DNA of 64,000 nucleotides from Giesbergeria anulus (GTDB lineage: Bacteria > Pseudomonadota > Gammaproteobacteria > Burkholderiales > Burkholderiaceae_C), in NCBI RefSeq assembly GCF_900111115.1, contig NZ_FOGD01000001.1, positions 1 to 64,000 on the forward strand. Direction: 5' to 3'. Under the pieces are notes generated by a model. That model was not told where the DNA came from and ran no database searches. It was given only the letters and a program-made list of their open reading frames with translations. Of this stretch, positions 27,610 to 36,242 are shown in pieces (within the stretch, counting starts at the first letter, position 1; each line of letters starts with the position of its first letter). Made by a program: the position numbers and the translations under genes.

Positions 27610-28679
27610 GCGCGCCTCCCGCGCGTGGGCGCTGGCTGGCGCTGGTGCTGCTCTGTTCTAGCCTGTTGTTGTTGCCCTTGGGTACTGCCGTGGGCAGTAC
27701 CGGGTTAGAAAATCTCTGGCCCGCGCTCTGGGGTGATGAATCCGAGGCTGCCAGCCGGGCGATGGCTTGGCAGATCATCTGGGATATCCGCCTGCCGCGC
27801 ACCCTTGGGGCGTGGTGTGCTGGGGCATTGCTGGGCTTGGCCGGTGCCGTAGCGCAGGGCTTGTTTCGTAACCCGTTGGCTGATCCTTACCTACTGGGCA
27901 GCGCCTCCGGGGCGTCGCTGGGGGTGGCTTTGGCGCTGGCCTTGATGGGCTCAGGCATCGGTTTGGCTGGGGGCGATAACGGCATGGGCAGCTATACCGT
28001 GTCGGTGTTTTCGGGGCACTGGCTGGTGCGTTTGGGCTTGACCGGGGCCGCCTTTGCGGGGGCTGTGCTGGCGGTGGTGCTCACATTGGTATTGGCACGC
28101 GGGGTGCAACATACCTTGCGCCTGTTGTTGGCTGGGGTGATTGTCGGTGTCGTGTTGGGGGCTTTGACCTCGCTGATTTTGCTGCTCTCGCCCGATTCGA
28201 TGCAGGCCATGCAAGCCTTTCTGTTGGGTTCTACTGGCTTTGTCGGCTGGACGGCTTGCCTGCTCATGGCGGGCACTTGGTTGCTGTGTCTGTTGGCGGC
28301 TTGGGCCTTGTCGCGGGTGCTGGATGGTCTGGCCTTGGGCGAATCTACCGCCCACAGCTTGGGCTTGCCGCTGGCACCACTGCGGGCCGCCTTGGTTGGT
28401 GTGCTGGCGCTGGCGACTGGCACCGCCGTCGCCCAAACCGGATTGATTGCCTTTGTCGGGCTGGCGGCACCGCATTTGGTGCGGGCCGTGGCCCCAGTGC
28501 CGCACAGCCGGTTAATGGTGCTGGCCAGTGCGATGGGTGCGGTGTTGTTGGCCGGTGCTGATTTGCTGGCGCGGGGGCTGATGGCCCCGCAAGAGCTGCC
28601 GGTGGGCGTACTCACGGCGGTATTGGGCGGGGTTTATTTGCTGTGGCTGATGCACCGGCGCACTGGGGGGCTGGCATGA
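27606..28679 (+). CDS. btuC: Cobalamin ABC transporter permease BtuC (FecCD family)
   Basis: Inner-membrane permease of 357 residues with about ten membrane segments. FecCD-family blocks are RLPRTLGAWCAGALLGLAGA, NPLADPYLLGSASGASLGVA, GSTGFVGW, GLIAFVGLAAPHLVRA and the C-terminal LPVGVLTAVLGGVYLLWLM. A longer central loop (about residues 110-135) precedes the fourth segment. It overlaps btuF and btuD by four bases each, so the three should be co-translated. Confidence 0.92.
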   Translation: MSAPPARGRWLALVLLCSSLLLLPLGTAVGSTGLENLWPALWGDESEAASRAMAWQIIWDIRLPRTLGAWCAGALLGLAGAVAQGLFRNPLADPYLLGSASGASLGVALALALMGSGIGLAGGDNGMGSYTVSVFSGHWLVRLGLTGAAFAGAVLAVVLTLVLARGVQHTLRLLLAGVIVGVVLGALTSLILLLSPDSMQAMQAFLLGSTGFVGWTACLLMAGTWLLCLLAAWALSRVLDGLALGESTAHSLGLPLAPLRAALVGVLALATGTAVAQTGLIAFVGLAAPHLVRAVAPVPHSRLMVLASAMGAVLLAGADLLARGLMAPQELPVGVLTAVLGGVYLLWLMHRRTGGLA

Positions 28680-29497
28680 GCGCACTCCCTCCCGCCGCTT
28701 TGCAAGCCCAAGCTGTGGGCGTGCAGATAGGCCAGCGTGCCATCTTGCATGGGCTGAGTCTGTCTTTGGCCGCCGGGCGCTGGACGAGCATTGTCGGCCC
28801 CAACGGCGCTGGCAAATCTACCCTGTTGCGGGCTTTGGCCGGGCTGCTGCCCTGCACCGGCCAAGTGCAACTGCTGGGCCGCCCACTGCACGACTGGCCC
28901 CGGCGCGAGCGCGCCCGCACCTTGTCTTGGCTAGGCCAGAACGAAGCGGCAGCAGACGACCTGAGCGTTTATGACGTGGCGATGCTGGGCCGCTTGCCAC
29001 ACCAAGCATGGCTGGCCGCCCCCAGTGCTGTTGACCATGCCGCTGTCGAGCAAGCCCTGCGCGCCACCCAAGCGTGGGACTGGCGTTGGCGCGCCTTAGG
29101 CCAACTCTCCGGCGGCGAGCGCCAACGGGTGCTGCTGGCTCGCGCTTTGGCGGTGCAGGCCCCGGTGCTGCTGATGGATGAGCCACTAGCCAACCTTGAT
29201 CCGCCACACCAAGCCGATTGGCTGTTGCTGGTGCGCGCACTGGTGGCCCAAGGCCATACCGTGGTCAGTGTGTTGCACGAGGTCTCGTTGGCGCTGCAAG
29301 CGGACAACATTGCCATTGTGGCCGATGGTCGCCTGCACCACCACGGCAGCGCCAGTGACAGCACCACCCACCGTGCTTTAGAGCAGGTCTTTGACCAGCG
29401 CATCCAGATTCAACAAGCAGCTGGTATGTGGTTGGCGTTGCCGTGCTTGGTGCCCAGCGTTTTGAAGGGCTCTGAAGCAGCCTCAAAGTGCGGCTAA
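28676..29497 (+). CDS. btuD: Cobalamin ABC transporter ATP-binding protein BtuD
   Basis: ATPase of 273 residues: Walker A GPNGAGKSTLLRAL, signature LSGGERQRVLLARAL, Walker B VLLMDEPLANLDP and the switch His in SVLHEVSLAL. It closes the btuB-cbiA-cobU-btuFCD unit. Its TAA shares bases with the TAG of the convergent porin gene (29494-29497), the exact junction with the AT-rich cassette. Confidence 0.92.
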   Translation: MSALPPAALQAQAVGVQIGQRAILHGLSLSLAAGRWTSIVGPNGAGKSTLLRALAGLLPCTGQVQLLGRPLHDWPRRERARTLSWLGQNEAAADDLSVYDVAMLGRLPHQAWLAAPSAVDHAAVEQALRATQAWDWRWRALGQLSGGERQRVLLARALAVQAPVLLMDEPLANLDPPHQADWLLLVRALVAQGHTVVSVLHEVSLALQADNIAIVADGRLHHHGSASDSTTHRALEQVFDQRIQIQQAAGMWLALPCLVPSVLKGSEAASKCG

Positions 29498-30840
29498 AAA
29501 TCGTAACGCAAAGACATGGCAATGAACTTATTGTTATACCGTGCATTGCCTGAATTTCTGGCTTCTATAGCCATTCGTGTGGACAGCTGTGGGGTAAATT
29601 TTGCTTTGTATATCAAGCTATTGATAGTTATGTCGCTGCCAGCAAGAATAGACTCGTCCAGATTGATGCGCGTATGACCAAAAATAAAATTTTTATCTTT
29701 AAATCCGTAAGGGCCAAGATCAAGGGATATTGTAAATTTTGTTAAATGGCTGCGGGCGATTCCTGAGATGCCTTGATTTTCTGGATACACATAGGGCATG
29801 CCAACAAATTCAGGATATCCGCCCCAGTTTCCATTGGTCGTGACGGTGTGCTGGTTGCCAGTAAATTGATTGTAAGCAAATGCAGCGCCCCACCCGCTGG
29901 GTGAATGGTTGAGTATGGTTTTGACGCCAGAAAGCCAATAATCAGCATTTAGGTTATGCTGTGCCAAGTACCGCTTTGTTTTGCCTACGGCAGATACGTG
30001 GTAGGCTTGAAAATCAAATCCTGCCAATAAATTCTGGTTGATTTTGTATTTGAATTTTCCGTCAAAATAGAATGTATTGAGCGTATTGATGCCGTAATAA
30101 TTCCAAAATTGAAGAGCATGTTCTTTTTTGTACGAAAATCCAGCGAGGATCACCCCGTGGTTCCCGGCAATTTTTGATAAATCAGCGGTCTCGCCATTTT
30201 TTGCATCGACCGCTCCGCTGGGTGTTAGCATCAACGAGGTGTAAGCCTGTTGTGACATGCTGCGAAAGTCAGAAAATGAGACCAATCCATCCAAGCCGGA
30301 CATTTTGCTGATATATGCTGTCGTTAGGGTAGTGTTGTCAAAATCCTTGTTTGTTAAAGTCAATCCTTGAAATAAATTTGGAATGATACGGTATTCGTAA
30401 CTGTCGATGAGAGGAGAAGATATTTCTTGGCGTCCCAGTATCGCTGTGTTTTTTCCGAAATTCAACTGAATTTGAGATTCGCCAATAACAGAATAAGGCT
30501 TTTTATTCAAATTGAACATATAGGCATCGATTTTCTTTGGATTCGTGCTATTGCGTCCAAAATCTTGGGTGGTGTACCAAGCTCCCTTGAAGCTCAGGCC
30601 ATAGTAACTCCCGGTTTCGATGCCTATTTTTCCACCAAATCCTAAGGTGCTTTGGTTTAAGCGGCCTCCTTTTTTGTCGTCACCCACATACATTGCTTTG
30701 GTATAACCAAAGATATGGCTAGATTCTAGTGCAGTAGAGATGTTATCATTTCTAATGATATTAGTGTCAGCATGGGCATCAATGGTTAATCCTATGAGCA
30801 GTGTGGATAGTAGTGCGATATTTTTATGCCGTATAGTCAT
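29494..30840 (-). CDS. OprD-like outer membrane porin
   Basis: A 448-residue protein with a signal peptide (cleaved after TIDAHA) and beta-barrel character throughout: alternating aromatic strands such as GYTKAMYVGD, SYYGLSFKGAWYT and ALQFWNYYGIN, with terminal Phe in SLRYDF, the usual C-terminal strand of outer-membrane proteins. The blocks GRQEISSPLIDSYEYRIIPN and GLTLTNKDFDNTTL point to the OprD family of substrate-selective porins. Codon and base usage is clearly AT-richer than neighbours (many AAA, AAT, ATT codons). It starts inside the stop of the cyclase gene (ATGA on the minus strand), so the two are coupled. Substrate unknown; transfer from a lower-GC lineage is likely. Confidence 0.82.
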   Translation of the reverse strand: MTIRHKNIALLSTLLIGLTIDAHADTNIIRNDNISTALESSHIFGYTKAMYVGDDKKGGRLNQSTLGFGGKIGIETGSYYGLSFKGAWYTTQDFGRNSTNPKKIDAYMFNLNKKPYSVIGESQIQLNFGKNTAILGRQEISSPLIDSYEYRIIPNLFQGLTLTNKDFDNTTLTTAYISKMSGLDGLVSFSDFRSMSQQAYTSLMLTPSGAVDAKNGETADLSKIAGNHGVILAGFSYKKEHALQFWNYYGINTLNTFYFDGKFKYKINQNLLAGFDFQAYHVSAVGKTKRYLAQHNLNADYWLSGVKTILNHSPSGWGAAFAYNQFTGNQHTVTTNGNWGGYPEFVGMPYVYPENQGISGIARSHLTKFTISLDLGPYGFKDKNFIFGHTRINLDESILAGSDITINSLIYKAKFTPQLSTRMAIEARNSGNARYNNKFIAMSLRYDF

Positions 30841-32246
30841 TGAAATTCAACGCAGTTACGTCCTTTGTTTTTTGCCAAATAAAGTGCGGTATCAGCACGA
30901 CCCACAATGTCCTTCGATTGATCTTCCTTCTGGTAGGTGGCAACGCCAAAACTTGCGGTTTGTGATTTTGTGATTGGAAATTCGTGTGCTTGTAAAAGTC
31001 TGCGTAAACTTTCAGCCAAAGATATAGCTTGTTTGGAGTTGGTGTTGGGGCAAATAATGATGAACTCTTCGCCTCCCCAGCGCCCTACAATATCTGTCTT
31101 GCGTGTGTTGTTTTGCAAAATATGGGCAACTTCAGTAAGAACTATATCGCCAGTTTGATGGCCGTAAGTGTCATTGACGCTTTTGAAGTGATCTATATCT
31201 AACAATATGACGCTAAAAAATTTCCTGGATCGCTGTGAGTGTGCTATTTGCTCTTGAAAGGTGGAGTCTATTTTTATTCTATTAAAAAGGCCCGTGAGCC
31301 TGTCTGTTATAGAGAGTAGTTCTAATTTTTTATTTAATGTGCTTAATTTTCGATTCCAATAAAATACAAGACCCAACAATAGAGAGCCGCCCATCAAGGC
31401 TTTGAGTGCCAATGAGTAATTAATTCCTTGTTGAATGTTGATGGAAACATTTTTGTTGGAAATTGCTTCGCGCTCTTGCGGTGTAATTGTCTTTACCCCT
31501 TTGTCAAGAATATTCCGCAATATCGTTTCCTCTTTGAGGATGCCTATGCGCAACTGATTGGTATATTCTGGAATTTGCCCAGAAATTTTCAGATTAAAAA
31601 GCCCCTCTTTTTTAATGGAGTAGGCTGCAATAATCAAAGAACGGATGGTCAGACTGGCTTTTTTCTCAGAAACAAGAGCAATCGCCTCAGACTCAGATTT
31701 TGTTAAAATGACCTTCAAGTTTGGGTAATCCCTGCGGATACGTTCTTCAACCATGGTTCCGCGTGGTAGAGCAACGCTTTCATTTTTAAGACCTTTGAGG
31801 TCTCCTATGAATGAGTGTTCTTCGCGTGTAATGATGATATTGGGATCAAAAAACACAGGGTCGGTAAAAATAAGCCATTGATCGCGTGCTGGAGTTTGAT
31901 TCAAAAAACTCATGATTTGGCACTGCTTGCTTTTGGATGCAGATAAACTTTCTTCCCAAGTCTTGACGGGGTAGAGTTCTATTTTTAAACCCACCCGTTG
32001 GGCCACCAGTTGTATCAAATCTGCAGCAATGCCTTCGTGCTCACCTTTGTTGTTAATGATTTCAAAAGGAGTCCAATCTGGGTCAATACACATTTTGATG
32101 CTGCTGGTTTTCTCGATGTAGGAGCGCTCTTCTGGGGTAAAATCAATTGTTGATAACGCAGGGTTGTTGCCATATACTGGCGTGGTAAGTGTGGATTCTA
32201 TGAAAAAAACCACAAAAAACCACAAAAAAACGATGATTGATTTCAT
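30837..32246 (-). CDS. Diguanylate cyclase with periplasmic SBP_bac_3 sensor domain
   Basis: A 469-residue membrane sensor. After a signal-anchor (about residues 1-25) comes a solute-binding-protein family 3 domain: IKMCIDPDWTPFEIINNKGE, GIAADLIQLVAQRVGLKIEL and IITREEHSFIGDLKGLKNES. A TM helix follows near residues 285-303 (ALMGGSLLLGLVFYWN), then a GGDEF domain with the active-site motif GGEEF at about 391 and an RxxD inhibitory site (RKTD) five residues before it, so activity and product inhibition are both expected. ATG 32246 is preferred over TTG 32252. It shares the AT-rich composition of the porin gene it precedes. A small nutrient probably tunes c-di-GMP. Confidence 0.9.
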   Translation of the reverse strand: MKSIIVFLWFFVVFFIESTLTTPVYGNNPALSTIDFTPEERSYIEKTSSIKMCIDPDWTPFEIINNKGEHEGIAADLIQLVAQRVGLKIELYPVKTWEESLSASKSKQCQIMSFLNQTPARDQWLIFTDPVFFDPNIIITREEHSFIGDLKGLKNESVALPRGTMVEERIRRDYPNLKVILTKSESEAIALVSEKKASLTIRSLIIAAYSIKKEGLFNLKISGQIPEYTNQLRIGILKEETILRNILDKGVKTITPQEREAISNKNVSINIQQGINYSLALKALMGGSLLLGLVFYWNRKLSTLNKKLELLSITDRLTGLFNRIKIDSTFQEQIAHSQRSRKFFSVILLDIDHFKSVNDTYGHQTGDIVLTEVAHILQNNTRKTDIVGRWGGEEFIIICPNTNSKQAISLAESLRRLLQAHEFPITKSQTASFGVATYQKEDQSKDIVGRADTALYLAKNKGRNCVEFQ

Positions 32247-32389
32247 TTGCAATTGCTTGAATTAACCCTGACGGTAGGGGGCCTTGAAAACCATCTTCTT
32301 ACTTGCCCTCGAGTCAGCTTGGTAAAATAGCAGCATCCTGATGTTCATTTCAGTTCACGCCTATAAGACGGCCCCGTGCCATCATCGCC

Positions 32390-32959
32390 ATGCAAATTGA
32401 AGCTCCTCCTACCGAAAAAGGCTACCACAAACCCACCGGCGAGCGCCGGGGCCTGACCATCGTCCACACCGGCGATGGCAAGGGTAAAAGCACGGCAGCC
32501 TTTGGCCTTGCGCTGCGCGCACATGGCCGGGGCAAGGCCGTCAAAATTTTTCAGTTTATGAAGGTGCCCAGCGCCCGTTTTGGCGAGCACCGCATGTTTG
32601 AACAAATCGGTTTGCCCATTGAGGGGCTGGGCGACGGTTTTAGCTGGAAAAGCCAAGACTTAGAGCATTCGGCCCAACTGGCCCGCGATGGCTGGGAAAA
32701 AGCCCGCGTTGCCATCCTTTCAGGTGACTATTTCATGGTGGTACTCGATGAAATCACCTATCCACTGATCTACGGCTGGCTGCCACTGGAAGGCGTGCTC
32801 GACACCCTGCGCCAACGCCCCCAACACGTCCATGTTGTACTCACGGGCCGCCGCTGCCCGCCAGAAATCATTGAGCTGGCTGACACCGTCACCGAAATGA
32901 AGCTCATCAAGCACGCCTTTCAGGCCGGTATTCCTGCCCAGCGCGGTATTGAGGACTAA
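32390..32959 (+). CDS. cobO: Cob(I)yrinic acid a,c-diamide adenosyltransferase
   Basis: CobA/CobO-type adenosyltransferase of 189 residues. It has the P-loop THTGDGKGKSTAAFGLALRA-like segment (read as HTGDGKGKST), KIFQFMKVP, the conserved VVLDEITYPLIYGWL, and VVLTGRRCPPEIIELADTVTEMK near the C-terminus. It attaches the 5'-deoxyadenosyl group to cobalt. It restarts the B12 gene series after the AT-rich insertion and is followed by bluB after 4 nt. The 143-nt gap upstream (32247-32389), shared with the divergent cyclase gene, shows no riboswitch. Confidence 0.93.
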   Translation: MQIEAPPTEKGYHKPTGERRGLTIVHTGDGKGKSTAAFGLALRAHGRGKAVKIFQFMKVPSARFGEHRMFEQIGLPIEGLGDGFSWKSQDLEHSAQLARDGWEKARVAILSGDYFMVVLDEITYPLIYGWLPLEGVLDTLRQRPQHVHVVLTGRRCPPEIIELADTVTEMKLIKHAFQAGIPAQRGIED

Positions 32960-32963
32960 AGCT

Positions 32964-33677
32964 ATGCCGCAGCTCACCACGCAAGCCATCTCCAGCGCAC
33001 AAGCCTTTACTCAAGCCGAACGGCTGGCGGTGTACCGTGCCATCCATGAGCGGCGCGATATGCGCCACTTTGGTGGCGGCAGCGTGGCCCCTGAGGTGTT
33101 GCGGCGTATGTTGCAAGCAGCACACCATGCCCCCAGCGTGGGCTTTATGCAGCCGTGGCGTTTTATCCGTATCACCCAACCTGCACTGCGCCAGCCATTG
33201 CACGCCTTGGTAGAGCAAGAGCGCATCTTGACCGCCCAAGCCCTAGGGCAGCGCCAAGAAGAATTTATGCGCCTGAAGGTGCAGGGCATTTTGGATGCTG
33301 CTGAGCTGCTGGTAGTGGCGCTGGCAGATGGCCGTGAGCAGCATGTTTTTGGCCGCCGCACCATGCCACAGATGGACTTGGCCTCGGCCAGTTGTGCCAT
33401 CCAAAACCTGTGGCTGGCCGCACGAGCCGAAGGGCTGGGCATGGGCTGGGTCTCTATTTTTGACCCCGTGGCCTTGGGCCAGCTGCTGGGTTTCCCCGTC
33501 GGGGCCGAACCGATTGCCCTGCTGTGTCTGGGGCCAGTGCAGGAGTTTTACCACGAGCCCATGCTGCAACAAGAGCGCTGGGCGCAACGTGCGCCGCTGG
33601 CCTCACTGGTGTTTGATGACCAGTGGAATACGCCGTCTGCGCTGTTTTCCTCCGGCACAGAAGGCACCAATGCCTGA
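32964..33677 (+). CDS. bluB: 5,6-dimethylbenzimidazole synthase
   Basis: Flavin-destroying BluB of 237 residues, which fragments FMNH2 with O2 to the lower ligand of B12. It has the nitroreductase-like fold with ERRDMRHFGGGSVAPEVL, AAHHAPSVGFMQPWRFI, LASASCAIQNLWLAARAEGLG and GWVSIFDPVALGQLLGFP. ATG 32964 is 4 nt after the cobO stop; its own stop overlaps cbiB by 8 nt. Its presence indicates oxygen-dependent synthesis of the lower ligand. Confidence 0.93.
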   Translation: MPQLTTQAISSAQAFTQAERLAVYRAIHERRDMRHFGGGSVAPEVLRRMLQAAHHAPSVGFMQPWRFIRITQPALRQPLHALVEQERILTAQALGQRQEEFMRLKVQGILDAAELLVVALADGREQHVFGRRTMPQMDLASASCAIQNLWLAARAEGLGMGWVSIFDPVALGQLLGFPVGAEPIALLCLGPVQEFYHEPMLQQERWAQRAPLASLVFDDQWNTPSALFSSGTEGTNA

Positions 33678-34689
33678 AGTGGATGGGCTGTGGGGGCCGT
33701 TATGGGCCAGCGGTAGCGGTGGCAGCCAAATCGCCTTACTGGCGCTGCTGGTGGCTTTGGCGGTAGATCATTGCTGGGGCGAGCCTCCAGTGCGTTGGCA
33801 CCCAGTGGTTTGGATGGGGAACGCCTTAGGCTGGGCCAGCCGACGCTGGGCACCCACTGCCGCCACTGTGGGGCCAGACTGGCACTCCTTTTGGTGGTTT
33901 GCATTGGTATGGTGTGTGTTGGTTGCCATTGTGAGTGGCAGTTATGTCTTGTTGCAAGGGGCTACGCTGCATCTGCTGCGCGATAGCCCCGCCCCTACTT
34001 TGCTGGCAGGCGCGCTGCTGGGTTTGTGGCTCAAGCCCTTGCTGTCGTGGCGGATGCTGCGCCACGAAGTACAGGCCGTCGAAGCGGCTTTGGGCCAGTC
34101 GCTGGACGCAGGTCGTGCCCGATTGGCTTGGCTGGTCAGCCGCGATGTAACCACCTTAGACGCCGTACAGGTGCGTGAATCAGCCATCGAATCCTTGGCC
34201 GAAAACCTCAGCGACTCGGTGATCGCGCCGCTGTTTTGGTTTGCCGTAGCGGGCTTGCCGGGGGCGGCGCTATACCGGCTGGCCAACACCGCTGATGCCA
34301 TGTGGGGCTACCCCGGCCTGCGCGGTAGTGGCCCCTCGGCCCGTTATTGGCAATGGGCAGGTAAATGGGCCGCCCGCGCCGATGATGTGCTCTCTTGGTT
34401 GCCCGCTCGCCTGACGGCAGCCCTGCTAGCTGTGGCCGCCGGTGGCTTGCCCTTGCGTATGTTGGCACGCGAAGCGCAGCAAACCCCCTCCCCCAACAGC
34501 GGCTGGCCTATGGCTGCGATGGCGCTGGCACTGCGCATCCGGCTGGGCAAACCTGGTGTTTATCAACTTCATGCCACAGGCCAAGCTTCCAGCATGACTG
34601 ACACGGCTCGTGCCTGTGCGCTAGCTTCTAGGGCCGTCACCATTCCCTGCCTGCTGGCGCTGCTGGCTTGGGGTGTGTTGGCTCTTTAA
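33670..34689 (+). CDS. cbiB: Adenosylcobinamide-phosphate synthase (CobD/CbiB)
   Basis: Integral membrane protein of 339 residues that attaches the aminopropanol arm. Family blocks are VDHCWGEPPVRWHPVVWMG near the N-terminus, LSWRMLRHEVQAVEAALG, VSRDVTTLDAVQVRESAIES, LAENLSDSVIAPLFWF and RLANTADAMWGY. Length fits CbiB (about 310-330). It overlaps bluB by 8 nt and precedes the aminotransferase-like gene that makes its substrate, so the pair is functionally linked. Confidence 0.92.
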   Translation: MPEVDGLWGPLWASGSGGSQIALLALLVALAVDHCWGEPPVRWHPVVWMGNALGWASRRWAPTAATVGPDWHSFWWFALVWCVLVAIVSGSYVLLQGATLHLLRDSPAPTLLAGALLGLWLKPLLSWRMLRHEVQAVEAALGQSLDAGRARLAWLVSRDVTTLDAVQVRESAIESLAENLSDSVIAPLFWFAVAGLPGAALYRLANTADAMWGYPGLRGSGPSARYWQWAGKWAARADDVLSWLPARLTAALLAVAAGGLPLRMLAREAQQTPSPNSGWPMAAMALALRIRLGKPGVYQLHATGQASSMTDTARACALASRAVTIPCLLALLAWGVLAL

Positions 34690-34705
34690 ATTTTGCATTT
34701 TTCCT

Positions 34706-35773
34706 GTGAACGTTTCTGTGCCTGCTTCTTTTCTAGCCGAGCCATCGCTACACGGCGGCCCCGATGCCCATGGCCCGGCGCGCTGGGATTTTTCTACCAA
34801 CAGCAATGCCTGTGGCCCTTGCCCTGAAGTCTTGGCTGCGGTGCAACAGGCCGATGCCAGCCGCTACCCTGACCCCAGCTATGCCACCCTGCGCACGGCG
34901 CTGGCCGAGTTTCATGGTGTCGAGCCGCAGCGCATCGTGTTGGCGGCCAGTGCCAGTGAATTTATCTGGCGCATCACCACCTTGGCCGCCCGGTGCGGTG
35001 CTCAAACGGTCTCGCTACCCCCACACAGCTATGGCGATTACGCCCAAGCGGCACGGGTTTGGGGCTTCGCCATCCATCGCCGCCCGGCAGACGATGGCCC
35101 GTTGTGCCACGACATCCAAACCGACACGCCAGCATTAGCCGATTTGCACTGGGCCTGTGAGCCTTCTAGCCCGCAGGGGCTACCCGATCTGGCCTTGTCC
35201 ACAGCGTCACCAGAAATGGCCCGCTGGCAGGTGCTCGACTGTGCCTATCGCCCGCTGCAATTGCACCAGCCAGCGCACCACCGTGCCATCCCGGCCCATT
35301 TTTGGCAACTGTGGACACCCAATAAAGCCTTGGGCCTGACCGGCGTGCGCGCCGCTTATGCCATCGCGCCAGCGCACAGCGCCCAAGAAGACGTGGCTGC
35401 GCTCATCGCGCTGGCCCCTTCTTGGCCGGTAGGGGCGCATGGTGTCGCGTTGCTACACAGTTGGGCGCAGCCCAGTACCCAAAGTTGGCTCACGCAGAGT
35501 CTGCATACCCTGCGCCACTGGAAGGCCGCGCAACAAGCCTTGTGCGTGCAGATGGGCTGGCAAGTGCAGCAAGGCAGCATGGCCAACTATTTCACAGCCC
35601 GCCCTCCCGTGGCCGATGTAGCCGCCCTGTTGGCACCACTGCGCGAGCAGGGCGTCCAGTTGCGCGACTGCACCTCGTTTGGGCTGCCGGGTTGGGTGCG
35701 TCTGGGCGTGCTGGCCCCAGACGCACAGCAAGCCCTGCAAGCGGCTTGGGTTATGGCGATTAGATACGACTAG
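34706..35773 (+). CDS. cobC: Threonine-phosphate decarboxylase-like PLP enzyme
   Basis: A fold-type I PLP enzyme of 355 residues, CobC/CobD family, expected to form (R)-1-amino-2-propanol phosphate from threonine phosphate. Visible are DFSTNSNACGPCPEVLAAV, ASRYPDPSYATLRTALAEF, the PLP lysine (about Lys207) in WTPNKALGLTGVRAAYA, and RDCTSFGLPGWVRLGV at the end. The N-terminal part is shorter than a histidinol-phosphate aminotransferase. The preferred start is GTG 34706, since an earlier GTG at 34673 would overlap cbiB. It is the last gene of the B12 block. Confidence 0.88.
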   Translation: MNVSVPASFLAEPSLHGGPDAHGPARWDFSTNSNACGPCPEVLAAVQQADASRYPDPSYATLRTALAEFHGVEPQRIVLAASASEFIWRITTLAARCGAQTVSLPPHSYGDYAQAARVWGFAIHRRPADDGPLCHDIQTDTPALADLHWACEPSSPQGLPDLALSTASPEMARWQVLDCAYRPLQLHQPAHHRAIPAHFWQLWTPNKALGLTGVRAAYAIAPAHSAQEDVAALIALAPSWPVGAHGVALLHSWAQPSTQSWLTQSLHTLRHWKAAQQALCVQMGWQVQQGSMANYFTARPPVADVAALLAPLREQGVQLRDCTSFGLPGWVRLGVLAPDAQQALQAAWVMAIRYD

Positions 35774-35827
35774 AATCGCCAGCGGCAGCACCCAGCCTTC
35801 AAACCACGCTGCTCCAAGAGGCCCTTT

Positions 35828-36100
35828 GTGAACAAAACCGAACTGATCGCCCACATTGCCAAGCACGCCGACATCTCCAAAGCCGCTGCTGCCCGCGCTT
35901 TGGATGGCACCATAGATGCTGTAAAAACTACTTTGCGCAAGGGTGGCACGGTGTCACTGGTGGGTTTTGGTACGTTTGCCGTGGGGCAACGGGCTTCGCG
36001 CACAGGCCGCAATCCGCGCACCGGCACCCCTATCAAAATCCAAGCCACAAAAATTCCTAAGTTTCGTCCTGGCAAAGGGCTCAAAGATGCTGTAAACTAG
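35828..36100 (+). CDS. hupB: DNA-binding protein HU
   Basis: Histone-like nucleoid protein of 90 residues with a GTG start: [20 protein letters not shown], the [23 protein letters not shown]-binding arm, and the end [16 protein letters not shown]. Full family length. A tRNA-Val gene begins 11 nt after its stop, so the two are probably one transcript. Confidence 0.96.
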   Translation: MNKTELIAHIAKHADISKAAAARALDGTIDAVKTTLRKGGTVSLVGFGTFAVGQRASRTGRNPRTGTPIKIQATKIPKFRPGKGLKDAVN

Positions 36101-36111
36101 CGACTTCGGTG

Positions 36112-36187
36112 GGGTGCTTAGCTCAGTTGGTAGAGCGGCGCCCTTACAAGGCGTAGGTCAGCGGTTCGACCCCGTTAGCACCCACCA
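36112..36187 (+). tRNA. tRNA-Val (anticodon TAC)
   Basis: A 76-nt cloverleaf with encoded CCA. The acceptor stem is GGGTGCT with AGCACCC; D-arm TAGCTCAGTTGG; anticodon loop CTTACAA between GCGCC and GGCGT; T-arm GGTTCGACCCC. It lies between hupB and ppiD. Confidence 0.97.
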
Positions 36188-36201
36188 CCACCGACACAAA
36201 G

Positions 36202-36226
36202 GCGAACATTAGTTCGCTTTTTTTTT
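36202..36226 (+). terminator. Rho-independent terminator after tRNA-Val
   Basis: Stem GCGAAC (36202-36207) with GTTCGC (36212-36217), loop ATTA, then nine T. It ends the hupB-tRNA-Val unit 16 nt before the ppiD start, so ppiD may depend on read-through. Confidence 0.8.
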
Positions 36227-36242
36227 ATCTGAAAGATCGACC

